From assembly GCA_015059945.1 (NCBI GenBank), contig SUZJ01000001.1:310001-374000 (forward strand): a stretch of 64,000 bases of DNA. Reading direction: 5' to 3'. How positions within the stretch are numbered: position 1 is the stretch's first letter; the number at the start of each line of letters is the position of its first letter. Positions 18,251 through 24,611 of the stretch are shown one piece after another. The notes under the pieces are model-generated. The model made no database searches. It saw only the letters and a program-made list of their open reading frames with translations, and was not told the origin of the DNA. The position numbers and the translations under genes are program-made. Source of the stretch: Rikenellaceae bacterium (lineage in GTDB: Bacteria; Bacteroidota; Bacteroidia; Bacteroidales; Rikenellaceae).

Positions 18251-18258
18251 CAAAGGTA
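18251..18258 (-). promoter_or_regulatory. Minus-7 box for the riboswitch-btuG-btuB transcript
   Basis: Minus strand TACCTTTG immediately before the first aptamer helix; no clear minus-33 box seen. Confidence 0.6.
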
Positions 18259-18275
18259 TGAAAAAAAGTGGCTGA

Positions 18276-18309
18276 TTGTTCGGTGGGTACGAAAATTTTT
18301 TTACCTTTG
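18276..18309 (+). promoter_or_regulatory. Promoter of tRNA-Leu
   Basis: TTG at about 18276-18280 and a perfect TACCTTTG at 18302-18309, about 21 bp apart, 12 bp before the tRNA. It faces away from the riboswitch promoter. Confidence 0.7.
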
Positions 18310-18321
18310 CGACGTTGTTAT

Positions 18322-18403
18322 GCGGAGATGGCGTAATTGGTAGCCGCGTCAGACTTAGGATCTGGTGTCGAAAGACGTGTGGGTTCGAGTCCCACTCCCC
18401 GCA
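18322..18403 (+). tRNA. tRNA-Leu (anticodon TAG)
   Basis: An 82-nt class II tRNA. The anticodon loop CTTAGGA gives TAG, reading CTA/CTG leucine codons. A variable arm TGTCGAAAGACG and T-arm GTGGG-TTCGAGT-CCCAC are clear. CCA is not encoded. The acceptor stem GCGGAGA / TCCCCGC has one A-C mismatch at pair 5-68. Confidence 0.93.
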
Positions 18404-18410
18404 CACGGAA

Positions 18411-18441
18411 AGGCCTTCACATTAGTGGAGGTCTTTTTTTT
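18411..18441 (+). terminator. Terminator of tRNA-Leu
   Basis: AGGCCTTCAC / GTGGAGGTCT stem followed by eight T, 8 nt after the tRNA. A near copy occurs at 18631-18660. Confidence 0.82.
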
Positions 18442-18473
18442 GTGCGAGGGAGTACTGCTTTGGGGTGTATTGC

Positions 18474-18513
18474 GTTTTGTGTGCGGGGAGTGAGTGTTCG
18501 AGCACCCCTCCAA
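18474..18513. repeat. Degenerate repeat related to the tRNA-Leu tail, copy 1
   Basis: Minus strand holds CACTCCCCGCACA, identical to the 3' end of tRNA-Leu plus three flanking bases, next to a TTCGA-containing stretch and CCCCTCC. Copies at 18697-18729 and 18773-18812. No gene is present between 18442 and 18826. Confidence 0.55.
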
Positions 18514-18630
18514 ACCTCCCCTTTAATCCACCTGCGGTGTTTTTTCCTCCTACTTGCGGGGCATAGTCTGCAAGCAGCCTCTGCGCCCGCTTCGGGCGTC
18601 GGTTCGTAGGGGAGGCTTACTAATTTGTGA

Positions 18631-18660
18631 AAGGCCTTCACTTTTGTGGAGGCTTTTTTT
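18631..18660 (+). terminator. Second copy of the tRNA-Leu terminator
   Basis: AAGGCCTTCACTTTTGTGGAGGCTTTTTTT repeats the 18411 hairpin with a different loop. No gene lies immediately upstream, so it looks like part of a local duplication. Confidence 0.6.
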
Positions 18661-18696
18661 GTTGTGTGGGGTTTAGACGATTGTTGTGGTTGTGGG

Positions 18697-18729
18697 TTTT
18701 GTGTGCGGGGCGTGAGGTGTTACCCACCC
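18697..18729. repeat. Degenerate tRNA-Leu-tail repeat, copy 2
   Basis: Begins TTTTGTGTGCGGGG like copies 1 and 3, then diverges and runs directly into the CCCCCTAAATCCCC repeat. Confidence 0.45.
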
Positions 18730-18772
18730 CCTAAATCCCCCTCCTGTGAGGGGGACTTGTCGCTTCGCTCCG
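18727..18772. repeat. Dispersed intergenic repeat, copy 2
   Basis: Same CCCCCTAAATCCCCC start and GACTTGTCGCTTCGCTCCG end as copy 1 at 10981, with a different hairpin loop. Confidence 0.65.
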
Positions 18773-18812
18773 TTTTCTGTGCGGGGAGTGAGTGTTCGAC
18801 CACCCCTCCAAA
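18773..18812. repeat. Degenerate tRNA-Leu-tail repeat, copy 3
   Basis: Nearly identical to copy 1 (GTGCGGGGAGTGAGTGTTCG followed by ACCACCCCTCCAAA). Confidence 0.5.
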
Positions 18813-18826
18813 ACCATTTATAGAAG

Positions 18827-18867
18827 AAAGAGCAAGCCAAGAGGATAAACCTCTTTACTTGCTCTTT
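18827..18867 (-). terminator. Terminator-like hairpin beside the tRNA-Thr fragment
   Basis: AAAGAGCAAG / CTTGCTCTTT outer stem with an inner AGAGG / CCTCT stem. It stands in the same place relative to the tRNA fragment as the terminators beside both full tRNA-Thr genes. Confidence 0.55.
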
Positions 18868-18892
18868 GAGCCAAAAGCGGGACTCGAACCCG
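18868..18892 (-). pseudogene. 25-bp fragment of tRNA-Thr 3' end
   Basis: Identical to the last 24 nt of tRNA-Thr (19042-19114 and 22168-22240) plus one flanking base, then diverges abruptly after the T-arm. Tyrosine integrases that use tRNA genes leave such a 3'-end copy at the far end of the element, so this is a candidate attachment-site remnant. Confidence 0.7.
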
Positions 18893-18924
18893 AGGGCGCT
18901 CGCGCGCCCCGTTGGGGTTATATT

Positions 18925-18960
18925 TACATTCCTCCTAAATCCCCCTTTGAGAAAGGGGGA
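18925..18960. repeat. Dispersed intergenic repeat, copy 3
   Basis: ACATTCCTCCTAAATCCCCC with hairpin CCCCCTTTGA-G-AAAGGGGG, sharing TTTACATTC with copy 1. Confidence 0.65.
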
Positions 18961-19002
18961 CTTCGAAGGTCGCAGATTCGAGCACCAACCATTATCCGAA
19001 AA

Positions 19003-19036
19003 CAAAAAGAGTAGCCACAAGAGCTACTCTTTTTTG
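19003..19036 (-). terminator. Terminator of tRNA-Thr copy 1
   Basis: AAAAGAGTAGC / GCTACTCTTTT stem, with T-rich sequence on both sides, just after the tRNA 3' end on the minus strand. Confidence 0.75.
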
Positions 19037-19041
19037 TTTTG

Positions 19042-19114
<73 letters not shown>

Positions 19115-19575
19115 ACCGCACACCGATGTTGATTCGGTTTTTCGGCTGTATATCAAACTGTTGCAACTGCAAAGATTATTCTTTTTGACTTGTCTTTTTT
19201 GTGTCGTTTTTTACCTTGGGGTAAACTTTCGGGTAAATATTTTGCCTTGTAGGCGGGTTAATAAATATGGTTGATTGCTCTGCAAAGATACCTCCCTATT
19301 CACAATCTTGTACCGCAAAACAAAGAATTTTATCAACACGCCTACATCTTTTTCATATATCTCCAAACGAGTAAGAATTGATGATATATGCTATCGTAAA
19401 TTGTGTGGTTCTTCATCTTACAATAGAATTAAGCGTAACTCGCAGTAACTCCGTAAATACACCAACAATATATTAAGAAGAATGGGGAGTATATAACTGC
19501 AGTGTAAAATTCATGTTTATTTGATTGATATAGAGTATGAGGGGATATGCAACAAACCATAGTTACACAAATAAG
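19115..19575. other. Gene-free AT-rich left end of the putative element
   Basis: Contains a near-consensus tRNA promoter on the minus strand (TAATCTTTG around 19171), the tandem GGGGTAAAC-type repeats at 19218-19238 and a GTAACTC / GTAACTCC direct repeat near 19435. No credible coding sequence was seen on either strand. Confidence 0.6.
19218..19238. repeat. Tandem 12-bp-period repeat, left end of element
   Basis: GGGGTAAAC at 19218-19226 and CGGGTAAAT at 19230-19238. The same motif with the same 12-bp spacing occurs at 22066-22086 near the other end. Candidate arm-type integrase binding sites. Confidence 0.55.
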
Positions 19576-19608
19576 ATTCCCCATCAGTCTTACAATTTGA
19601 TGGGGAAT
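19576..19608 (-). terminator. Hairpin after the YhcG-like nuclease
   Basis: ATTCCCCATCA / TGATGGGGAAT perfect 11-bp stem 11 bp beyond the nuclease stop; T-rich on the minus strand. Confidence 0.65.
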
Positions 19609-19619
19609 AGGAGTCTTGC

Positions 19620-20810
19620 TTATAGTAGTTTTTTGAGTTCATCTACATCTGGCAAAGCTTTTCTTAATCGCTCAGGCAAGTCGGAAGCAGTTTTGTATGT
19701 TGCAACGCCCATGGGCTTGTCATAATCCCTAACAGCATACTCTACATAAGCTTTATCGGCGCTCTTACACAATACGATACCAATCGAAGGATTCTCATTG
19801 GGCTTTTTGACAAAATCATCAAGAACTCGTAGGTACATATTCAACTGACCAAGATAGGCGGTCTTAAATGGACCAGTTTTTAACTCAATAGCAACCAGCG
19901 AAGACAACTCTCTATTGAAAAACAACAAGTCGATAATATGGGTGTGTCCCAAAGCTTCAACTCTAAATTGATTACCCACAAATGTAAAATCGTGTCCAAA
20001 TGTCATTATAAAGTTTTTGATGTTTTGAACTATTTTATTTTCCACAATGCGTTCATCAATATCTTCTATATCTCTTGCACCAAGTTCTTCCACATTGATA
20101 AAGTCCAAAACATACTCATCCTTAAAAGCCATTATTGCTCTTCTTGCCAATTCAGCATTTGGTATTTTTGCGTTGAAATTATTAGGTAGAGAGGACTGCT
20201 TATGGTAGACATCTTCTTTAATAAGTCGCTTCAAAGCATCAACTTTAAGGTACTCTCTTGCACATAGTTTTATATAGAAATACCTCTCTTCAATAGTCTT
20301 AACCTGCGACAAAATTATAGAATGGTGTGAGAACCCTATTTTGAAAAACTCTTCCGCAGGAAAATTCTTAAAAATAGGCATTTGTAATGTTTGACCATCT
20401 ACAAGTGCTTTGTTTTCTCGGTTATCAGTTGACAAATCATCAGTTCCAACTGACAAACCGCAAATTCGCTCATTATCCGCCACTTGTAATTCATCAGTCG
20501 CAACTGATGAATTACCATCAAGCATCTTCCATTCTTCGTAAAACAACCTCATCAGGCGCAGGTTGGTGGCGGAAAAACCTCGAAGCCCCGGCAGTTCAGA
20601 TTGCAATTTAGTGCTGATAAATTCGATGGCTCCTGTTCCCCAATACCCATTGCGGGAATTATGTGAAAGATAACGCCCTATTCCAAAATACAATGCCAAC
20701 TGTTCCTTGTTTACAAGTTTAACCGCTCGATATTGACTCTCTAAAATGGCTGACTTGATTGTGTCTACAGCTGTGCTATATAAAATGTCAAGAGGTTTAT
20801 TGTTTCCCAT
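19620..20810 (-). CDS. YhcG-family (DUF1016) PDDEXK nuclease
   Basis: Predicted DNA nuclease of unknown target. Residues about 8-180 match the DUF1016 N-terminal helical/winged-helix region (WGTGAIEFISTKLQSELPG, GFSATNLRLMRLFYEEW), and the C-terminal half carries the nuclease core: Asp294 in IIDLLFF and Glu309-x-Lys311 in AIELKTG. The family occurs alone, on mobile elements, and in restriction-modification and other defence loci. Length 396 aa is complete. The linker at residues 100-130 is encoded by a repeated palindromic element (20438-20453 and 20492-20507). Base composition is clearly more AT-rich than the flanking housekeeping genes, consistent with transfer. Confidence 0.88.
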   Translation of the reverse strand: MGNNKPLDILYSTAVDTIKSAILESQYRAVKLVNKEQLALYFGIGRYLSHNSRNGYWGTGAIEFISTKLQSELPGLRGFSATNLRLMRLFYEEWKMLDGNSSVATDELQVADNERICGLSVGTDDLSTDNRENKALVDGQTLQMPIFKNFPAEEFFKIGFSHHSIILSQVKTIEERYFYIKLCAREYLKVDALKRLIKEDVYHKQSSLPNNFNAKIPNAELARRAIMAFKDEYVLDFINVEELGARDIEDIDERIVENKIVQNIKNFIMTFGHDFTFVGNQFRVEALGHTHIIDLLFFNRELSSLVAIELKTGPFKTAYLGQLNMYLRVLDDFVKKPNENPSIGIVLCKSADKAYVEYAVRDYDKPMGVATYKTASDLPERLRKALPDVDELKKLL

Positions 20811-20834
20811 AATTCCAACTATTTCTTATGGATG

Positions 20835-20869
20835 CAAAGTTAACAAATTTTCTATTTAATGGATAGAAA
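20835..20869 (-). promoter_or_regulatory. Nuclease promoter and adjoining palindrome
   Basis: Minus-strand TAACTTTG at 20835-20842 fits the minus-7 consensus, 24 bp before the nuclease start. A TTTCTAT / ATAGAAA palindrome at 20849-20869 lies just upstream, where a repressor could bind. Confidence 0.5.
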
Positions 20870-20883
20870 CTAGATATTTATCG

Positions 20884-20913
20884 TTGATAATCTAAATTTG
20901 TTTCTTATTTTTG
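20884..20913 (+). promoter_or_regulatory. Promoter of the structured RNA / AraC-like gene
   Basis: TTG at 20884-20886, 19 bp, then a perfect TATTTTTG at 20906-20913. It is one of the best promoter matches in the window and points into the hairpin region, not directly at a start codon. Confidence 0.7.
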
Positions 20914-20933
20914 CGACACATATTTACACTCTG

Positions 20934-21100
20934 GACTATCCGTCGACTCAAAAAAGTTCCAATAAATCATAATACAACGGACGATAGTCAAGTAGCGCTA
21001 TGCGCCGACTTGACCGAATCGTTGTATGGGTATTGGAACCACCTTTGAGTCGTTTCAGTCTATGTCGGCGCATTATTTGGAACTATTAACGCTCAAAGAT
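20934..21100 (+). ncRNA. Four-helix extended hairpin with competing pairings
   Basis: Nested perfect helices: CGACTCAAA 20944-20952 with 21044-21052; GTTCCAATA 20956-20964 with 21031-21039; ATACAACG 20972-20979 with 21020-21027; GTCAAGT 20987-20993 with 21008-21014; an apical GCGC-TAT-GCGC. Downstream, GTCGGCGCA 21064-21072 can instead pair with TGCGCCGAC 21001-21009, and TTGGAAC 21077-21083 can replace the partner of GTTCCAA. It lies 200 nt upstream of the AraC-like start, so it may be a regulatory leader, an independent RNA or a mobile-element end. No known RNA family was recognised. Confidence 0.6.
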
Positions 21101-21111
21101 AATGCCCAAGT

Positions 21112-21534
21112 ATGAAGAAACCAACCATCACTCCACGGGATGCCATTCGTGTAATCGAACAGATTGTATGGATTTGCAACAACGCACTCGCTCAGCAATC
21201 ACACAAACTAATTCAAACTCACAGTCAATTTGAATCGTTAGAAGAAGAATTTGTTCACACCAAACTAACATTGACGGAGATGGCAAGGCGGTGTGGTATG
21301 TGTCCCTCGACTTTCAAACGGAAGTTCACCGAACAATACGGCACACCACCCCACAAATGGCAAATCAAACAACACCTCAAACGCTCAACCGAACTTCTGC
21401 TGACAACAGATATGCTTGTCAAGCAGATTGCCTACGAGTGTGGCTTTGCCACCCCCTCACACTTTATTCGTTGCTTCAAAAAAGAGTTTGGTTGCACGCC
21501 AGAAACATATCGCAAACAACTTTATGAGAAATAA
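21112..21534 (+). CDS. Small AraC-type helix-turn-helix protein
   Basis: A 140-aa DNA-binding protein. The last about 100 residues contain both AraC HTH motifs: LTLTEMARRCGMCPSTFKRKF near 52-72 and MLVKQIAYECGFATPSHFIR near 99-118, followed by the family end FGCTPETYRKQ. No effector-binding domain is present; the first about 45 residues are a short helical extension. It is divergent from the nuclease and follows the structured leader, so it may regulate one or both. Target unknown. AT-rich like the rest of this segment. Confidence 0.85.
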   Translation: MKKPTITPRDAIRVIEQIVWICNNALAQQSHKLIQTHSQFESLEEEFVHTKLTLTEMARRCGMCPSTFKRKFTEQYGTPPHKWQIKQHLKRSTELLLTTDMLVKQIAYECGFATPSHFIRCFKKEFGCTPETYRKQLYEK

Positions 21535-21535
21535 A

Positions 21536-21580
21536 AAACACCCTTTGGCTTTCAAGGTCAAAGGTGTTTGTTGTTTTAAT
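21536..21580. terminator. Terminator between AraC-like gene and integrase remnant
   Basis: AACACC-CTTTG / CAAAGGTGTT stem with a GC-poor loop, followed by TTGTTGTTTT on the plus strand and A/T-rich on the other. Works plausibly for both converging genes. Confidence 0.7.
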
Positions 21581-22025
21581 GGGAGCGGTAGATGACGATA
21601 TTTTTGTAGAATCCTTGCGAGAGTGAAGCGAGGCACGATTTGTAGTTTTGTGCCGAACTCAACCTGTTCGCTTTTCTCAAAGATTTGCATAAATCCTCCA
21701 TATACTCCGCAACAGAAATATTCGATACGGGCTTTCGTTTCTTCGTGAGTGCTTCGAGTGTGATGGGCATTTCAAGGACTTCAAGCTGCCGTATTCGCTT
21801 CTCAGTGTCGAGTACCATCTCATCCAGTTTGAGGGCTATTTTCGCACCCTCCTCATACGATGTAAGTGGCTCATTTCGTGAGTAATCCCACGCATTTGGA
21901 GGGATAGATATGCCCGTTGGAATGTAGATTGTTTTGCGGTTGAGAATGAGCCGAATGTTAATTGGGGTAAACATTTTGGAGTTTACCTTGTCCTTACGCA
22001 GAACCTTTACAATGCTGATTGCCAT
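21576..22025 (-). pseudogene. Tyrosine recombinase (integrase) remnant, catalytic domain missing
   Basis: The product begins like Bacteroidetes phage/ICE integrases: an arm-binding domain (SIVKVLRKDKVNSKMFTPINIRL, shown here broken at 20: SIVKVLRKDKVNSKMFTPIN) and the start of the SAM-like core-binding domain (LRKANRLSSAQNYKSCLASL). It stops after about 150 residues, well short of the R-H-R-Y catalytic region; full proteins are about 370-420 aa. An ATG at 22127 extends the frame, but the segment before Met at 22025 is not conserved and encodes the GGGGTAAAC repeats. It lies 43-143 bp from tRNA-Thr copy 2, the usual integrase position. Confidence 0.8.
21964..21972. repeat. Isolated GGGGTAAAC motif inside the integrase remnant
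   Basis: Third right-end occurrence of the same 9-mer as 22066-22086; possible extra integrase-arm site or coincidence. Confidence 0.35.
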
Positions 22026-22065
22026 TGAGTTGAATGGGTTTTGCTCAGACAAAATTTCCCATTTT

Positions 22066-22086
22066 GGGGTAAACATTGGGGTAAAC
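22066..22086. repeat. Tandem 12-bp-period repeat, right end of element
   Basis: GGGGTAAAC at 22066-22074 and 22078-22086, mirroring the tandem pair at 19218-19238. Located about 85 bp from the tRNA-Thr 3' end. Confidence 0.55.
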
Positions 22087-22127
22087 AAATGGCTCAAAAA
22101 TGCCCGTTTTTTGGGGTTTTTCGACAA

Positions 22128-22158
22128 ATAAAAAAGCAGTTGCTTTTTGCAACTGCTT
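22128..22158 (-). terminator. Terminator of tRNA-Thr copy 2
   Basis: AAGCAGTTGC / GCAACTGCTT perfect stem followed by TTTTTATTTG on the minus strand. Confidence 0.78.
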
Positions 22159-22167
22159 GATTTTCAG

Positions 22168-22240
<73 letters not shown>

Positions 22241-22264
22241 ATACCTTTTCTTTATAATGCGAGG

Positions 22265-22272
22265 GCAAAGGT
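22265..22272 (-). promoter_or_regulatory. Minus-7 box of tRNA-Thr copy 2
   Basis: Minus strand TACCTTTG, 25 bp before the tRNA 5' end; a perfect consensus match. Confidence 0.6.
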
Positions 22273-22360
22273 AACATATTTATCTGTTTTGTGAACATTT
22301 ATGGCAAAATTTTTTGTACTTTCGCACTACCATAACAACCACACATCAACTACTGACACT

Positions 22361-23845
22361 ATGATTACCTTTCTCGTTTGTCTGGCCCTGCTCATCGCAG
22401 CCTACTTTACCTACGGCCGTTATCTCGACCGCGTAGCAGGTATTCGCAACACTGCCGAAGTGCCCTCGAAAACCCACTTCGACGGTGTGGACTACATACC
22501 TATGCCACGTTGGAAAACCTTCCTCATTCAGCTGCTCAACATTGCTGGTCTTGGCCCCATCTTCGGAGCCCTGCTGGGTGCTGTCTACGGCCCCGTAGCC
22601 TTCGTGTGGATTACCCTCGGTGGCATATTCTTTGGCGCAATGCACGACTACTTGGGCGGTGTAATCTCGCTCCGCAACGGAGGCCTGTCGTTGCCCGAGA
22701 TTATAGGCAAGTACTTGGGCACCAATACCAAAGCCGTTATGCGCTGGGTGTCGGTGCTGCTGATGATATTGGTGGGTGCGGTATTTATGTCGCAGCCTGC
22801 CGAGTTGATTGCCGAGCGACTGCCCTCCGAGGCGCTCGATGCAGTTGCCTTTGTGTCGCCTGCGGGCCACTCGTTCAGCTGGCTATTGCTCATCATCCTG
22901 GCCTGCATCTTGGTCTACTACGTGGTGGCAACGCTGCTGCCCATCGACAAGATTATAGGCAAAATTTACCCCCTCTTTGGCATGTTGCTGGTATTTATGG
23001 CACTGGGCATCTTGGTTGCAATTTTCACCACCTATGGCTCTGACATTCCCGAGTTTAGTGGCTTCCGCAATATGAAATCCGATGCCCACAACTTCCCCCT
23101 TGTGCCAATGCTCTTTACGACCATTGCGTGCGGAGCCATTAGCGGCTTCCACGCCACCCAATCGCCCTTGATGGCACGCTGTATGCGCAACGAGAACGAG
23201 AGCCGAATGGTGTTCTACGGGGCTATGATTTCCGAGAGTGTGATTGCTCTGATTTGGGCCGCTATCGGTATGTCGTTCTGGGGCGGTGTCGAGGGGCTCA
23301 ACGAGGCTGTGGCCACCTATGGCGGCAAGGCCTCGGTGCTGGTCGACAAGATTGCCACCACCACTCTGGGCGACTTCTTGGCCTACTTTGTGATTTTTGG
23401 CGTGGTGGCTTGTGCCATCACCTCGGGCGATACCGCTTTTCGTAGTGCAAGGCTCATTGTGGCCGATATGATTGGTGTCGAGCAGAAGAGCCTGTCGAAA
23501 CGAATGCTCATCTGCCTACCCGTATTTGCACTGGGCTTGGTGATTATCTTCCTGCTCCCCTTTGGCACCATTTGGAGCTACTTTGCGTGGATGAATCAGG
23601 CCCTGTCGGTATTCACCCTGTGGACCATAACGGTATGGCTGCGCGAGAGGGGCAAGCCCATCTGGATTTCGCTCATCCCTGCGCTGGTAATGACCTATGT
23701 ATGTTCGAGTTATATCTTTGTGTCGCCCCTTATGTGCGGTATGGCCAATAGGACTTTGGCCTACCTGCTGGGTGGAGTGCTCACACTGCTGATATCGCTC
23801 TTTATGATGAAAAAAGTAGTTGGCTATGGCAAAAAATCTGCTTAA
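22361..23845 (+). CDS. cstA: CstA-family carbon starvation / peptide transporter
   Basis: Polytopic inner-membrane protein; E. coli relatives import peptides or pyruvate during carbon limitation. About 13 hydrophobic segments are visible, with the family hallmark stretches LLNIAGLGPIFGALLGAVYG near residue 60 and CGAISGFHATQSPLMAR near 255. The start at 22361 (MITFLVCLALL) is chosen: 20 upstream residues in frame are hydrophilic, non-conserved and overlap a TACTTTCG promoter-like box at 22317. At 494 aa it belongs to the shorter bacteroidal clade. Its last 20 bp overlap the next gene, so the two are translationally coupled. Confidence 0.92.
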   Translation: MITFLVCLALLIAAYFTYGRYLDRVAGIRNTAEVPSKTHFDGVDYIPMPRWKTFLIQLLNIAGLGPIFGALLGAVYGPVAFVWITLGGIFFGAMHDYLGGVISLRNGGLSLPEIIGKYLGTNTKAVMRWVSVLLMILVGAVFMSQPAELIAERLPSEALDAVAFVSPAGHSFSWLLLIILACILVYYVVATLLPIDKIIGKIYPLFGMLLVFMALGILVAIFTTYGSDIPEFSGFRNMKSDAHNFPLVPMLFTTIACGAISGFHATQSPLMARCMRNENESRMVFYGAMISESVIALIWAAIGMSFWGGVEGLNEAVATYGGKASVLVDKIATTTLGDFLAYFVIFGVVACAITSGDTAFRSARLIVADMIGVEQKSLSKRMLICLPVFALGLVIIFLLPFGTIWSYFAWMNQALSVFTLWTITVWLRERGKPIWISLIPALVMTYVCSSYIFVSPLMCGMANRTLAYLLGGVLTLLISLFMMKKVVGYGKKSA

Positions 23846-24530
23846 ACCTACGGCCCACCAGACCTTTCGCATCGACTATGTCGAGTCGATGAAGGGCGAT
23901 GGGGTAGACTTTGGGGCCGAACTTGAACGCTCGCACAAGGCCGAGAGCAAGGGCCGCTATGAAGAGGCGTGCGAGATACGCTTTGCGGCGGTGCAACAAC
24001 TCGTCGATCTGCTGCCCGAGGATGAGCCCGTGGAGCTCGACTGGGAAGATGGTGCAACCCAGCAGGCTATGGAGCTGCTCTACCTCTCGGCGGTCGATTT
24101 CTTCCTTGTGAGCGACTGGGAGATGGCTGCGGCGCAGTTGGAGATGCTGCTCGATGTCGATAGCGAAGACCACCTCGAAGCCACCCGACTGCTGGCCTAT
24201 ACCTATGTGGCTATGGGCGAGTTCGAGTCGTTCGATGAGATTGTGAATGACATAAGCGACAAGAGCCCCGATAGGGCTATACTGCTGCTGTGGAGCGAGT
24301 TTAGGCGTAGTGGCCGCTTGCCCGAGGGCGAGCTGATGCGTATGCGCCGTAACTTTGGCCCCTACTTGAAGGAGTTTACGGCCGAGAGCCACAATGTCAA
24401 TGAGTGGTACTTGGGGCAGATCGGCTCCGAGCGGCCGTCGAAGGAGGCTCTGGCCAGAGAGCTCTGGTTGCAGACCGAGCACTTGTGGGCCCGGAATGAG
24501 GATTTCATCGAGGCCCTGCGCAAGGCTTAA
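23826..24530 (+). CDS. Hypothetical TPR-like cytoplasmic protein
   Basis: A 234-aa acidic, alpha-helical protein without signal peptide or membrane segment. Residues about 75-150 have a tetratricopeptide-like rhythm (AMELLYLSAVDFFLVSDWEM, AAAQLEMLLDVDSEDHLEAT, RLLAYTYVAMGEFESFDEIV). It starts inside the end of cstA (20-bp overlap), implying co-expression and perhaps a linked role, but no function can be given. An in-frame TTG lies 6 bp upstream; the ATG is preferred. Confidence 0.75.
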   Translation: MAKNLLKPTAHQTFRIDYVESMKGDGVDFGAELERSHKAESKGRYEEACEIRFAAVQQLVDLLPEDEPVELDWEDGATQQAMELLYLSAVDFFLVSDWEMAAAQLEMLLDVDSEDHLEATRLLAYTYVAMGEFESFDEIVNDISDKSPDRAILLLWSEFRRSGRLPEGELMRMRRNFGPYLKEFTAESHNVNEWYLGQIGSERPSKEALARELWLQTEHLWARNEDFIEALRKA

Positions 24531-24551
24531 TCATCCACTCTTGTATTCCGG

Positions 24552-24599
24552 ACACAAAACGAGGTGCCCCAATCACATTTGGGGCACCTCGTTTTGTGT
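24552..24599. terminator. Bidirectional terminator between the cstA operon and recO
   Basis: Perfect 21-bp palindromic arms built on ACGAGGTGCCCCAA / TTGGGGCACCTCGT, with flanking A- and T-runs, between convergent genes. Confidence 0.9.
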
Positions 24600-24611
24600 A
24601 TTATCAGTGGG

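Noticed and set aside
18337-19014. Several 70-120-codon frames over the tRNA-Leu and repeat region
   Set aside because: They cross the tRNA, terminators and repeats; the translations are the artefact type (RTLTPRT-like) seen when genes are called over tRNA ends.
20934-21060. Hairpin as an integron attC site or a retron ncRNA
   Set aside because: Arms do not carry the conserved attC core triplets in the right places, and no integron integrase or reverse transcriptase gene is present.
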